Origin: Isoetes taiwanensis | Lineage: Eukaryota > Streptophyta > Lycopodiopsida > Isoetales > Isoetaceae | Direction of reading: 5' to 3' | Assembly: GCA_021234155.1 (NCBI GenBank) | Contig: JAJEKV010000104.1 | Location: 2,963,985-3,027,984 of the forward strand | DNA: 64,000 nt | Part shown: positions 53,350-63,370 of the stretch, piece by piece | Numbering within the stretch: the first letter of the stretch is position 1 | Layout: each line of letters opens with the position of its first letter | Notes under the pieces: generated by a model | The model's database searches: none | Told to the model about the DNA's origin: nothing | What the model saw: only the letters and a program-made list of their open reading frames with translations | Position numbers and translations under genes: made by a program

Positions 53350-56085
53350 TATGGTTGTACCTCCTCCCCCTTGGACCTGGTTTGGCGAGCCGCCAGAACC
53401 CCCACTATGCCAGCCCCTCGCCGTCCTCAGTTGAGACTCGATTATGAGCAGGCAGAGGACTACGCCGAGATGCTCATGGACGCCCTCCCAGTAATTCTGC
53501 AGACCTCCACACTAGAGCAGCAGACAGACCAGCTGACTTCGCTATTACGGGATGCAGCGGACAGGTGCTTTGGCAGACCCCCCCCCGCGTCGCCGCTCAG
53601 GGTCAGCAACATTCCCTCGTAACCGATGGTTTGATCGCGGTTGTAAAAGAACGCATAGCGGCAGCTCCGTCACATTCGGATCAGTACCCGCTTGCAGGCC
53701 ACCACGATACTAGCGCCCATCCTGAAGGACACAAAGGCGCGGTACCTTGCCAAGCATCGAGGGGATGTTGGCTGCTGGACACTCATCCTCGAACCTTTTA
53801 GCGCAGAGTGCTTGAAGGCCAGCCCGGCCTCGGGGGACATCACACCGCGGTGGGAGCGATTACTACACGGCCGCTCTATGACCCGCCCGGGGCAGCGTGC
53901 GCCCATACCCCCACGGGATGGCCCCCATTGGTTCTGTGGGCGAGGATGTTGAGGAGGGCACACAGCGGCTAGCTAATGGGAAGGCGGTGACCTCGATGGT
54001 ATCGCGGCCGGAGTTACTCAAGTGGGCGGGGCGGCCGCTTGTGCGGTCCTCACTACCACGCTCAGCGAGCATTGCGGGGAGGGTTTCCCGACAATGGACC
54101 ACAAGCGGGGTTGTTCCCATTCACAAAGGCGGGCGACCCACATTGTCCGCCAATTCTGGACGATCATGGTCATTCGGTGTTTGCCAAACTGTTGGTTGGC
54201 ATTCTCGAGCAGCAGTTGACCCGGCCGGATGTCGTGCGAGCCCTCACACAGTGCTTTCGACCCGCCACTCAACGATTGACCATATCTTTACTGGCTGCGG
54301 GCACCGATTGAAGATGCGGAATCATCGGCTGGACTTGTATTCTTTGCTTTGTGGACTTCCATAAAGGCTTTTGATACGGTCCCCCTGGAAAAGGCGTGGG
54401 CTAGAACTGCGTCAATGGGGCTCCCGCCGCACTGCGAGAATGCCATATCTGAGGTTGTATGAGAGTTGTTTTGGCGGGATCGCGGTAGGCGGGCCAAGCA
54501 TTCACCCGATGAGTATCGAGTCGGCGTTTGCCCCCTCTCGCCAACACTTTTGGCCTCTACATTGTCGATTAGAGCCACGGCTTCGCGAGCATGGGGATGG
54601 CATATCGGCTTTTGCACGGGTCATCCGCCCGGCTCATCTATCGCGGGCGATGTTGGCCCTGGCGGCCCACACCCCCGAAGCTATCGCGATCTCACACGGA
54701 TGCCTTAGACACATTTTGTCGGGCTCTGAGACATGCGGCGTCAATCCGCCAAGACCGGGTGGTTCTCATATCCTCTTCACGTCACCCCATGCCTCCCCGC
54801 ACTCACATATCGGGGGCGGCTGTGGGCGTCACGCCCACCTACAAGTACCTAGGGTGGAGTTCCCCTCCTCGCTCTGGCGGGAGGCGTCTATCCATCCGCT
54901 ATGGGGTGACCAATTTGAAGCGCTTTATGCCATGCGAGAACAAATCCTGGTGAGCTATATGATTGGGGCCATCGGTCCATCCGTTAGAACCGGTCGAGCT
55001 TTGTCCTTCATGACGGGTCGAGGTTTGGGGCCGGTCGTCTCTTTGGCGACACGGAATGACTTGGAGCAAAGTCTGCGAGAAGGCATTTTGGCACGAGCAC
55101 TTGGGGTGAAACCTTGATCCCCTATCGGATTCTGCTGCAGAAACGGATTCTTGCAGCCCCGGTGGCAGCGTTCCTTGATAGACACATCGTCTATTTTTGA
55201 AAAGTGGTTACTATGGGTGATGCTCGGCTCCGCGACCGGCTTACTTGTGGCCATGAGTCCGCATCGGCTTAGGGCCTGTTGGAGGGGTAAGAGAGATCGG
55301 TGGTTCGCCCGGATGGAACGTGCGGGGAGCCGCAGTCGCGTCTGATTGGGCGCGGCCGACGATCGTGGCGACTGCGCGGGAGTACCTAGATGCTTGTTTC
55401 CTTGGCAAGCTCACGGGACCCCATTGCTCTAGAGCAGTCAAAATGGCCCATTACAAGGAGCACATCAACCCGTGTTAGCCCGGGCCCACGACTCTACCTG
55501 CGTTCCCGGCTGCCCCCAAAAAGCGACTCATTGCCTCCATTCATACGAGTGCCCACCATCTTCGCGCTCGAGGCAGGCGGTGGATTGGGGAGCCCCCGCC
55601 AGGGCAGCTTTCTGTCGGTCTTTGTCAAACGGGTGCCATTGAGGATGAGTCTCACACTTTCGAGTTGCCCAAATGCTCGGTCGGATCCGGGCGGATCACG
55701 CTCCTTAGTATGCGGCGGACGTGCCCTTGCATTTGCTTGATGAACACACCGTCGATGCGTGCCACAGGGTCATACATCCGGGAGGTACTAGACCTGCGAG
55801 GTCACCTTTGCCCCTTTGTCTGTCGGCCCGACTAGGCACTACGGGGGTGGTGCATGGCCGTATATATTGGGATGTTTACGCATTTTATATGATTAGCCGC
55901 GTTTGTCAACGGGCTGATTCTTTGCCACGGTTTTCCCTCGAAAACCCTTCGTGGGGGGTTTTTAATCCGGCAATAATCCGGCTTTGCTGCGTTTTTGTAT
56001 TGGGTCCCATAGACCGATTGGTCTCCGTGGACGATAAAAGTACCTTCCTTCCTTCCTTCCTTCCCTTGTCAGAAATACTTAAAAA
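53350..56085 (+). mobile_element. GC-rich LINE, frameshifted, with (CTTC)n tail, inside the Ty3 element
   Basis: Markedly higher GC than both flanks. RT motifs are readable but jump between all three frames: VVPIHKGG (54,110), FRTIMVIRC (54,150), STIDHIFT (54,275), FDTVPLEKAW (54,370), GVCPLSPTLL (54,525), PTYKYLGWS (54,830), SAHHLRARGRRW (55,550) and the zinc-knuckle remnant EDESHTFELPKC (55,640). The 3' UTR has CTCGAAAACCCTTC and GTCCCATAGACCGATTGGTC, then TCCGTGGACG and a CTTC/CCTT tail (56,040-56,066). The 5' end lies in the endonuclease-RT linker. Ty3 reading resumes at KDKESEDFEYLLKNSK (about 56,090). The type is the same as the LINE at 33.0-34.6 kb. Confidence 0.88.
53371..55740 (+). 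pseudogene. Reverse transcriptase ORF of the GC-rich LINE (many frameshifts)
   Basis: No frame stays open across the domain. The recognisable pieces are LTSLLRDAADRCFG (linker), LANGKAVTSM (the NGKA entry motif), the palm pieces FDTVPLEKAW and GVCPLSPT, where the usual KQGCPLSP has lost part of its text, the connection motif YKYLGW and the C-terminal zinc-knuckle remnant. At least eight frame changes are needed, nearly all by small indels, while the amino-acid text between them remains good. Confidence 0.85.
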
Positions 56086-57351
56086 AAAGATAAAGAGAGT
56101 GAGGATTTTGAATATTTGCTTAAGAACTCGAAAATTAGTGTTGATTTGCTAACCTTGCTGAAAATAGCTCCATCCTATAGAAAAAAGGTTCTAAATCTGA
56201 CCAAGGAAGATGAATTTGCTCTCACTCATCATATTGAGGAGCATGTTTTGACTCAAAAAGACTATGATCCAGGAGCTTTCACATGTGTTGCTAGAATGGG
56301 TAAAAAAGTTCTGACCAAAGTCCTTTTAGATGGAGGATCACCACTTAATGTGATGCCTCATCATATTATGAGATTGTGTGGCCTTGAAATAAACAAAAAT
56401 CATTCTCAAATACCAAAATCAACCCCATGGGAATAGTATTGATGTGGAGGGGATAATTGTTACTTTGTGGTTGTTGCCTTTGAAGGAATAGATGAGAAGT
56501 CAGATATCTATGATCTGCTCTTGGGAAGAAAATGGTTGTCAACAGTAGATACGAGACCTGTGTGGTCAAGAGGGGAGTGCACTATTTCAAATGCTAAAAA
56601 GAGAGTAACACTCTACAATAAGGTAGGAGAGTTTGAAGCTTTGAATTTCATTGAGGAAGATATTCTGGTACCAAATCCCTGTGGAGAATATCAGCTAGCT
56701 ACAAATGACCAGTTGCCAAACTTAGAATTCCCTATAGAGGTAAATCTTCCAAAAAGAGAAAGCTTTGCTTATTTGTGGTTTGATGGTGGTGTCTCAAAGA
56801 GATTAAGTGTAGCCTCTTCTGCTGCTATTCTTAAAGATTCCTCCAATAGGCTGCTTGCAAAAGTAGGCAGAATACAAGGCTCTGATAGCAGGACTTCAAG
56901 AAGCCAAGAATTTGAACATTAATGAGATTGTTATCTTTGGAGATTCACAGTTGTTTGCAGACAGATATTGGGTGAATATCAAGCAAAAAATGAAGACATG
57001 ATTTTGTTAAGAGACAAAGCCTTGGTTGAATTGAGTAGCTTCAAGTCTTGGAAATTATGTCATGTGCCAAGAGAGCAAAATTGTGAGGCTGATGCATTGT
57101 GTAGAAGTGTCCTACTCGAGCATTTAGCTGAGGGAGCAATTCAAGAAGAAGATTTGGAAAGGGATGATCTGCAACAACTCTATCCTATCTTGGTAATCAA
57201 TGCAAGTGAGGAAAAACAGGTACAAGAGGTAAAGGTGAATAAAAAAGGTCAAGATAGAATTTTACATGTTGGGGATTTATTCAAAGAGGATGATGAGTCT
57301 TTTGTTACTAAATTCTTTGATGAATGGAAAGATGTATTTGCCTGGGATTAG
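56086..57351 (+). pseudogene. Ty3 pol: protease and an RNase H-like domain
   Basis: VLTKVLLDGGSPLNVMP (about 56,310-56,360) has the aspartic-protease site in the form LDGGS rather than the usual DTGA or DSGA. It is followed in another frame by DLLLGRKWLSTVD (56,515). From 56,755: YLWFDGGVSKRLSVASSAAILKD, the first strand/Asp of RNase H, then GRIQGS, then in a shifted frame NEIVIFGDSQL (56,925-56,950, second Asp) and LCHVPREQNCEADALCRSV (57,055-57,105, the HVPREQN-x-x-ADAL end). Then LDLFKEDDESFVTKFFDEWKDVFAWD leads to RT. An RNase H domain upstream of RT is unusual for Ty3 elements. Stops and frameshifts make it inactive. Confidence 0.8.
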
Positions 57352-57353
57352 AA

Positions 57354-57790
57354 TGAACTTGTTGGTGTTGATAAAGGAGTGTGTGAGTTTGAAATAAAGA
57401 TCAAAGAAGGCATGAGGCCTGTTGTGCAAAAGCTTAGGAGGATAAATGCATCTTTGCTTGGCCTAATCAAGGAAGAATTATATAAAATGAAAGATGCTGG
57501 TGTGATCTCTGAAATAGTGAATCCAGAATGGTTATCTTGCATTGTACCTGTTGAAAAGAAAAATAAAACTATAAGAATTTGCATTGACTATAGGGATTTA
57601 AATAAGGCTACTATTAAAGACTGTTACCCTTTGTCTTTCTTACAAGAAGTGTTACATGCAGTTGCAGGAAAAGAGATCTATTCTTTCTTAGATGGTTTCT
57701 CAGGTTTTAATCAAATAAGCATTAAAGAAGAAGACCAGCCAAAGACTTCTTTCATCACACCATGGGGAACATTTGCAATGACCGACGGCA
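57354..57790 (+). pseudogene. Ty3 reverse transcriptase, N-terminal half
   Basis: CEFEIKIKEGMRPVVQKLRR..., EELYKMKDAGVI, VPVEKKNKTIRICIDYRDLNKAT, DCYPLSFLQEVL and FLDGFSGFNQISI (catalytic Asp, here FLDGFSGF where YLDGYSGYNQI is typical), then EEDQPKTSFITPWGTFAM. Homology stops exactly at 57,784, where the inverted-terminus element begins. The YVDD block, thumb and everything downstream are missing. Confidence 0.92.
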
Positions 57791-57831
57791 TCCTTCGCGT
57801 CGTGTGACTCAAGCTACTACGAAATCTATGT

Positions 57832-57840
57832 TATAAATAG
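57832..57840 (+). promoter_or_regulatory. TATA box inside the 674-bp element
   Basis: TATAAATAG, 88-96 bp before the ATG at 57,928. A CT-rich leader (CCTTCCGCCTTCTGC repeats) follows, as in many plant 5' UTRs. Confidence 0.65.
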
Positions 57841-57927
57841 AAGACCTATGTCCACTTTGACCTCCGATCGCCTTCCGCCTTCTGCTCATCTTCTACCTCC
57901 GGCTTCCGCCTTCCACCTTCTGCTCCG

Positions 57928-58341
57928 ATGGCATCTTCATCTTCCTCTAGCAAGCGACCACGCCAAGATAGCACTCTCCAGCGCCCAGAGCTGCCCGTGG
58001 ACATCACCCTTGCAGTGGTGACGAAGAGATTCAAAGAGATCCACGATGAAAACAGCCGTCTCGTCGCCGAGAATATGGAGGCGGTCGACAGATTAGCCTT
58101 CACGAGGGCGCTGCTGCATGAGCGAGACATTGAGCTCGCGGAAACATTCGCCATGTACCAAGAGGCGACTAGCCGCAGGGCCGAGGCAGTTGAAACTGCC
58201 CACAATATTTCGCAGGCCTTAGAAGATATGGAGAAGAAGCTCCGAGCTGCGGAGGATGAGAACGCAGCCTTACAGCTACAGGACCATGAAAATCAGCTAG
58301 AGGATGATGAAAATCAGCTAGAGGATCATGAAGATCCCTAG
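57928..58341 (+). CDS. Small coiled-coil protein, 137 aa, function unknown
   Basis: A complete ORF from a good context ATG to TAG, uninterrupted. MASSSSSSKRPRQ is Ser-rich with a short basic stretch (KRPRQ) that could be a nuclear signal. Residues about 28-110 are a continuous charged helix (VVTKRFKEIHDENSRLVAEN..., ALEDMEKKLRAAEDENAALQ) with heptad spacing, so a coiled coil. The last 30 residues are three QLEDDEN/HEN-type acidic repeats. I recognise no family. It has its own TATA box and is enclosed by inverted termini, so it is probably cargo of a transposon, or a captured host gene fragment. Its intact frame beside decayed retroelements implies recent arrival or selection. Confidence 0.65.
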   Translation: MASSSSSSKRPRQDSTLQRPELPVDITLAVVTKRFKEIHDENSRLVAENMEAVDRLAFTRALLHERDIELAETFAMYQEATSRRAEAVETAHNISQALEDMEKKLRAAEDENAALQLQDHENQLEDDENQLEDHEDP

Positions 58342-58460
58342 CCGTTGTATCTATCTATTTTTTGCTTCAAAGAAAAGTTTTCTCTATTTTTTGCTTCTAT
58401 CTATTCTGTTGTTCAAATGTATGTTCTGTTTTATTAAAAGATCACACGACGCGAAATGCC

Positions 58461-59415
58461 TTGCTTGCAATTAGGTAGCAATCAATGAATTTCGCGTCCA
58501 CAACCAACCCAATTCTGGGTCCACACCTAAAAACAACAGTAATAAAAAGACCACATGTCATTGTTCCAAAAAATCTACATGTGGTTATATGGAGGTGTGG
58601 TTTATTAAGGAGGCGGTGTAGTTTTTTTTTACGGAGCTATAGTTTTTTTTTTTTTGAAGGTGTGGTCTTTTTTCGAGGTGTCGTTTTTTTTAAAAGAGGT
58701 GTTGCTTTTTTTAGGGGGTGTTGTTTTTAAGAAGGTGTTGTTTTTTGAGGTGTAGTTTATAACTAGGTGTAGTTTTTAAGTAGTTGTTTTTTATGGAAGT
58801 ATAGTTTTTTGAAGTGTGGTTTATAAGGAGGTATAGTTTTTAAGTAGTTGTTTTTTAAGGAAGTATAGTTTTTTGAAATGGTGTGATTTTTTTAATTGAG
58901 GTGTTGTTTTTTTGAGGTGTGGTTTATAAGTGGGTGTAGTTTTTAAATAGTTGAGTATGGTTTTTTGAAGTGTCGTTTATAAGCGGGTGTAGTTTTTAAG
59001 TGGCTGTTTTTTAATGAAGTATGGTTTTCTGAAGTGGTGTAGTTTATAACTAGGTGTAGTTTTTAAGAAGTTATTTTTAAGGAAGTATGATTTTTTTAGG
59101 TGTGGTTTATATAACTAGGTGTAGTTTTTAAGTAGTTGTTTTTTAAAGTAAGTATAGTTTTTCTAGGTGTGGTTTTTAAGAGGTGTAGTTTTTAAGTGGC
59201 TGTTTTTTAAAGAAGTGTGGTTTTCTGAAGTGGTGTGGTTTATAACTAGGTATAGTTTTTATGCAGCTATTTCTTAAGAAAATATGGTTTTTTTGAGGTT
59301 TTCTTGAGGCTATTTCTTAAGCAAAGCACTACCACCTGGAATATTCTTTGTGTGCTCAAATTTGAAAATGTATCGTATTGTTTTACATTCATGAAAAATA
59401 CCTTCAACGGTTAGA
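58461..59415 (+). repeat. TGTGGTTTTT/TAAGGAGGTGTAG degenerate tandem repeat
   Basis: Begins ACCAACCCAATTCTGGGTCC, then irregular units GTAGTTTTTAAGTAGTTG, TTTTTTGAGGTGTGGTTTAT and AACTAGGTGTAGTTTTTAAG to about 59,310. Same vocabulary and same kind of start as 31,798-32,340. Confidence 0.85.
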
Positions 59416-59417
59416 TC

Positions 59418-61285
59418 CAAGGTGGCTCAAACATGCCATATGGGCTCCAACATGCCGCCTAGGCTCCAACATGCCAAGGTGGCTCAAGCATGCCACCTAG
59501 GCACCAACATGCCACCTAGGCTCAAACATGCCAAGGTGACTCAAACATGCCACGCGGGCTCCTACATGCCACCTATAGGCTCCAACATGCCACATGGGCT
59601 CCAACATGCGACCTAGGCTCCAACATGCCAACGTGCCTCAAACATGCCACCTAGGCTTCAACATGACACCTAGGCTCAAACATGCCAAGGTGGCTCAAAC
59701 ATGCCACGTGGGCTTCATGCCACCTAGGCTCCAACATATCAAGGTGGCTCAAACATGCCATGTGGGTTCCAACATGCCACCTAGGCTCCAACCTGCCAAG
59801 GTGGCTCAAGCATGCCGCCTAGGCACCAACATGCCACCAAGGCTCAAACATTCCAAGCTGTCTCAAACATGCCACGTGGGCTCCAACATGCCAAGATGGC
59901 TCAAACATGCCACCTAGGCTCCAACATGCCACCTAGGCTCAAACATGCCAAGGTGTCTCAAACATGCCACGCTGACTCCAACATGCCAAGGTGGCTCAAA
60001 CATGCCACGCGGGATCCTACATGCCACCTAAGCTCCAACATTCGAAGGTGGTTCAAACATGCCACGTGGACTCCAACATGCCACCTAGGCTCAAACATGC
60101 CAAGGTGGCCCAAACATGCCACATGGGCTCCAACATGCCAACTAGGCTCCAACATGCCACCTAGGCTCCAACATGCCAAGGTCGCTCAAACATGCCAAAG
60201 TGGCTCAAACATGCCATGTGGGCTCCAACGTGCCACCTAGGATCCAGCATGCCAAGGTCGCCCAAACATGCCAAGGTGTCTCAAATATGCCATGCCAGCA
60301 CCAACATGCCACCTGGGCTCCAACATGCCAAGTTGTCTCAAACATGCCAGCTAGGCTCCAACATGACATCTAGGATCCAACATACCAAGGTGGCTCAAAC
60401 ATGCCATGTGGACCTAGGCTCCAACATGCCAAAGTGGCTCAAACATGCCACCTAGGCTCCAACATGTCACCTAGGCTCAAACATGCCAAGATGGCTCAAA
60501 CATTCCATCGCGCTCCAACATGCCACCTAGGCTCCAACATGCCAAGATGGCTCAAACATGCCGTGGGCTCCAACATAACACCTAGGCTCAAAAATGCCAC
60601 GTGGGCTCCAACATGCCACCTAGGCTCCAACATGCCAATGTGCCTCAAACATGCCAAAGCGGCTCAAACATGCCATGTGGGCTCCAACGTGCCACCTAGG
60701 ATCCAGCATGCCAAGGTCGCCCAAACATGCCAAGGTGTCTCAAACATGCCATGCCAAAGACCAACATGCCACACAGGCTCCAACATGCCAAGTTGTCTCA
60801 AACATGCCAGCTAGGCTCCAACATGACATCTAGGATCCAACATACCAAGGTGGCTCAAACATGCCATGTGGACCTAGGCTCCAACATGCCAAGGTGGCTC
60901 AAACATGCCACCTAGGCTCCAGCATGTCACCTAGGCTCAAACATGCCAAGGTGGCTCAAACATTCCACGCGCTCCAACATGCCACCTAGGCTCCAACATG
61001 CCAAGGTGGCTCAAACATGCCGTGGGCTCCAACATAACACCTAGGCTAAAAAATGCCACGTGGGCTCCAACATGCCACCTAGGCTCCAACATGCCAATGT
61101 GCCTCAAACATGCCACTTAGGCTCCAACATGCCAAGTGGCTAAAACATGCCATGTGGGCTCCAACGTGCCACCTTTGCTCCAACCTGTCAAGGTGGCTCA
61201 AGCATGTCGACTAGGCACCAACATGCCACCAAAGCTCAAACATGCCAAGGTGGCTCAAACATGCCACGCGGGTTCCAACAGCCAC
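59418..61285 (+). repeat. 19-bp satellite array D (about 98 monomers)
   Basis: Same monomer family as arrays A-C, plus orientation. An internal duplication with an offset of about 459 bp repeats the series around 60,171-60,540 at about 60,630-61,000, including the rare ATCCAGCATGCC and GACATCTAGGATCC monomers. Confidence 0.97.
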
Positions 61286-61289
61286 TTCT

Positions 61290-61835
61290 CAGGTGTGTTA
61301 GTTCATATGCATGCTTTGATATGGATATGTGTGTTAGAACCTCCAGGTTGTTTAAGGAAAGCAATCTTTGTCCAAAATTATGCAAAAACGCATCAATTAC
61401 ATTAGGATTCCTAAAGCAAAATGAGATAGCTGCACTCAGATCTGAATATCTCGAGTTCTGCTGATCTTGTTCAAATGATTTTTGGAGAAGCAACCAGAAA
61501 AATGTTGTGGTGAGATGTGGGAAAAAAATTTGGCTCAATTTCGATCTGGGATGTCTGAGAAAATCAGGTTCAAAATTGAAAGAAAATTTGGCCAGTGCAC
61601 TTCCCTGAGACAAAACAAGGCCTGCACACCCAAATGATGATATCTCGAGTTTTTACTGAACACTTTTGCATGGTTTTTTAAATGGCTATTAGAGAAAAGT
61701 TGTAGGAATATGTGGCAAAAACTTGGCCTGATTTAGAACTGGGATGATGAAGAAAAATAGACCAAATTGGATCCAAAATTCTGTCAGTTTAATATATATT
61801 CGCATGTTATTTTTTATCGTTCAAATGGTGTGCCC
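61290..61835 (-). repeat. Ty3 leader/LTR-like fragment, inverted
   Basis: Contains the inverse of the Ty3 leader word at 52,018 (here AGAACCTCCAGGTTGTTTAA, about 61,337). Then two similar halves, each with ATCTCGAGTT, a weak AGAAAAATGTTGTGG/AGAAAAGTTGTAGG echo and GGCTCAATTTCGATCTGGGA/GGCCTGATTTAGAACTGGGA. This is probably an old untranslated part of the same retrotransposon family. Confidence 0.45.
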
Positions 61836-62029
61836 CTATCCGACCTTAGAATCCTCCGGTCACGTAACCTGTGCAGTATGGCAACATGTACTTGTGCGCT
61901 TACGACTGTGAATATAACAATTCGGTTGTGGTCAGGGCATTGAGCACCATGGCGGTCTGCTCTTGTAATGTGGATAGGCACAGGAAACGTCATATGGTCG
62001 AGAGCACATTTGGAAAAGCTGGTTCCCAA
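61814..62029 (-). pseudogene. RRM-type LINE ORF1 fragment
   Basis: On the minus strand DHMTFPVPIHITRADRH and NRIVIFTVVSAQ match MAFPVLVRIVRTRHH and HRIVTFTVAGAQ of the ORF1 remnant at 6.2-6.3 kb. The DNA is also alignable (e.g. GACTGTGAATRTRACAAT). It is only about 200 bp of the RRM/C-terminal junction. Confidence 0.65.
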
Positions 62030-62480
62030 AGGTTTTAGGGTCCATCTTCTGGTGTCAATACCCTCCCTCTACGTGATGACACTGTGCAAGATCTTAGTCG
62101 AATCTGACTAGGATATGGCCCCCAAAACGTAAAGCCTGTGTGTTGCTAGCTTCTTGAAGAGTTTATGTTTTGAAGATCGAGTTTTCATCGGAGGGTTACT
62201 AGGTTCCCATAGGGTTTGCATTTTGGAGGTTGAATATAATTTTGAAACGTGGCCGTTTTCATGGATAACTCAGTGCATCATCTCTAAGCATGCATATAGA
62301 GCCATGGAAAAACATAGAGTTTGAATCCATCAGCCATCCAGAATGAACCCAAACAATATCTTGCTACTAGGACATGGCCTCCGAAACATAAACCCTGCAT
62401 GCTACTAGGTTCTCGAAGGGTCTGCATTTTGGAGGTCGAGTTTAGGTCGTTTGCACTTGGGACCTTGACTAGCTTGGTCT
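62030..62480 (+). repeat. Copies of the satellite-associated core repeat
   Basis: 62,020-62,160 matches 48,335-48,470 (GGGTCCATCTTCTGGYRTCA, GTCGAATCTGACTAGGATA, GTGTGTTGCTAG). 62,240-62,480 matches 48,820-48,960 inverted and 48,690-48,720 (GTTTGCACTTGGGAC). The uninterrupted version here shows where the LINE end entered the 48-kb copy. Confidence 0.75.
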
Positions 62481-62850
62481 TAGATTGAATAAATTTCCAG
62501 CCTGTCACGAAGATGATCTCCTAGATCCTGCTTCTTGGGGCGCGTGTAGGGCAGCTATGGCAGGAAAGAAGCCACCCTTCTTTCTTTTCTTCGGCACTGC
62601 TGCTGCACGAACATGTCTTCGATTCATGAACCAAAGTCTTTGTTTGTCTTTCACAACTCATTATCCTAGGTTTCTTTGTACTACATCTTTCTATATAACT
62701 CTTAGGAGTCTGGATAAGCATTATCTGTTGGGAGATGAAGAAGGTGTGAACCTGTAGTAGTCCCTCATCTGAACCTGTAGTAGCTTCTGCTGGAATGCCT
62801 CAGACATAGCATTTCATGCACTTTAGATAGAAAATGGCTAGGCCAATTTT
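62481..62850 (+). other. No gene recognised
   Basis: The plus-strand ORF at 62,485-62,757 (90 aa) has no recognised domain. Confidence 0.45.
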
Positions 62851-62854
62851 TTGA

Positions 62855-63370
62855 AAACATGCCAAGATTGCTCAAACATACGACCTAGGCTCCAATATGC
62901 TAAGATGGCTCAAACACCCCACCTAGGCTCCAAGATGTGGCACCGACATTCCAATTCAAACATAATTGGCCTAAAAATGCCATTTCTAGTGAAATATTTT
63001 TCAATGGTTCAATTAGTTATCTTTTATGGTGTAAATGTTGTGCCTCTAGGATCTATCATGTCACGTGGTTGGCTCCAACATGCCACGTGGGCTCAAACAT
63101 GCCATGCGGGCTCATATGGACAAGGCATCCTTTAAAAAAAGAAGATATCTTAGCTCAAATATGTCATCTTTGCTCAAGCCACATGATATCAAACATGCCA
63201 CTAGGCTCAAAACACGACACGTGGCTCAAACATGCCACTAGGGGCATAAAAATGCTCTTTTAAATGGTTTATTTTTTTGAAAGAATGAAATATGATTTCA
63301 TATGCTTTTTTATGGTTGAAATGTTGTGCCCCTAGGCTCAAGCATTCCCCTTAGGCTCGAAACATGCCGC
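62855..63370 (+). repeat. Degenerate scraps of the 19-bp satellite
   Basis: Isolated, decayed monomers (ACATGCCAAGATTGCTCAAAC at 62,858, CACCTAGGCTCCAAGATG, CATGCCACTAGGCTCA at 63,195) with unrelated AT-rich DNA between them. Confidence 0.85.

Larger units (their letters stand above)
51990..57790 (+). mobile_element. Ty3-type LTR retrotransposon remnant, split and 3'-truncated
   Basis: Order on the plus strand: leader, gag with zinc knuckles (52,119-53,345), an inserted LINE (53,350-56,085), protease (about 56,130-56,640), RNase H-like domain (56,755-57,110) and RT N-terminal half (57,354-57,785). The rest of RT, the normal RNase H, integrase and right LTR are gone. The 674-bp TIR element sits at the break. 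A 22-bp leader word near 52,018 (TTAAGCAACCTGGAGGTTCT) recurs inverted at 61,335-61,357. Confidence 0.85.
57787..58460. mobile_element. 674-bp element with inverted termini carrying a gene
   Basis: Left end GGCATCCTTCGCGTCGTGTG plus A (57,787-57,807) is the inverse of the right end TCACACGACGCGAAATGCC (58,442-58,460). They pair over 19 bp with a 2-base gap, and the inner 14 bp (TTCGCGTCGTGTGA) are perfect. The enclosed DNA is GC-richer than its surroundings and holds a TATA box, a pyrimidine-rich leader, one complete ORF and an A/T-rich 3' end. No target-site duplication is visible, so the superfamily is undetermined. No other copy is in this window. Confidence 0.7.

Noticed and set aside
53371-53622. 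Independent plus-strand gene (83 codons)
   Set aside because: It is the linker part of the GC-rich LINE, in continuity with its RT motifs.
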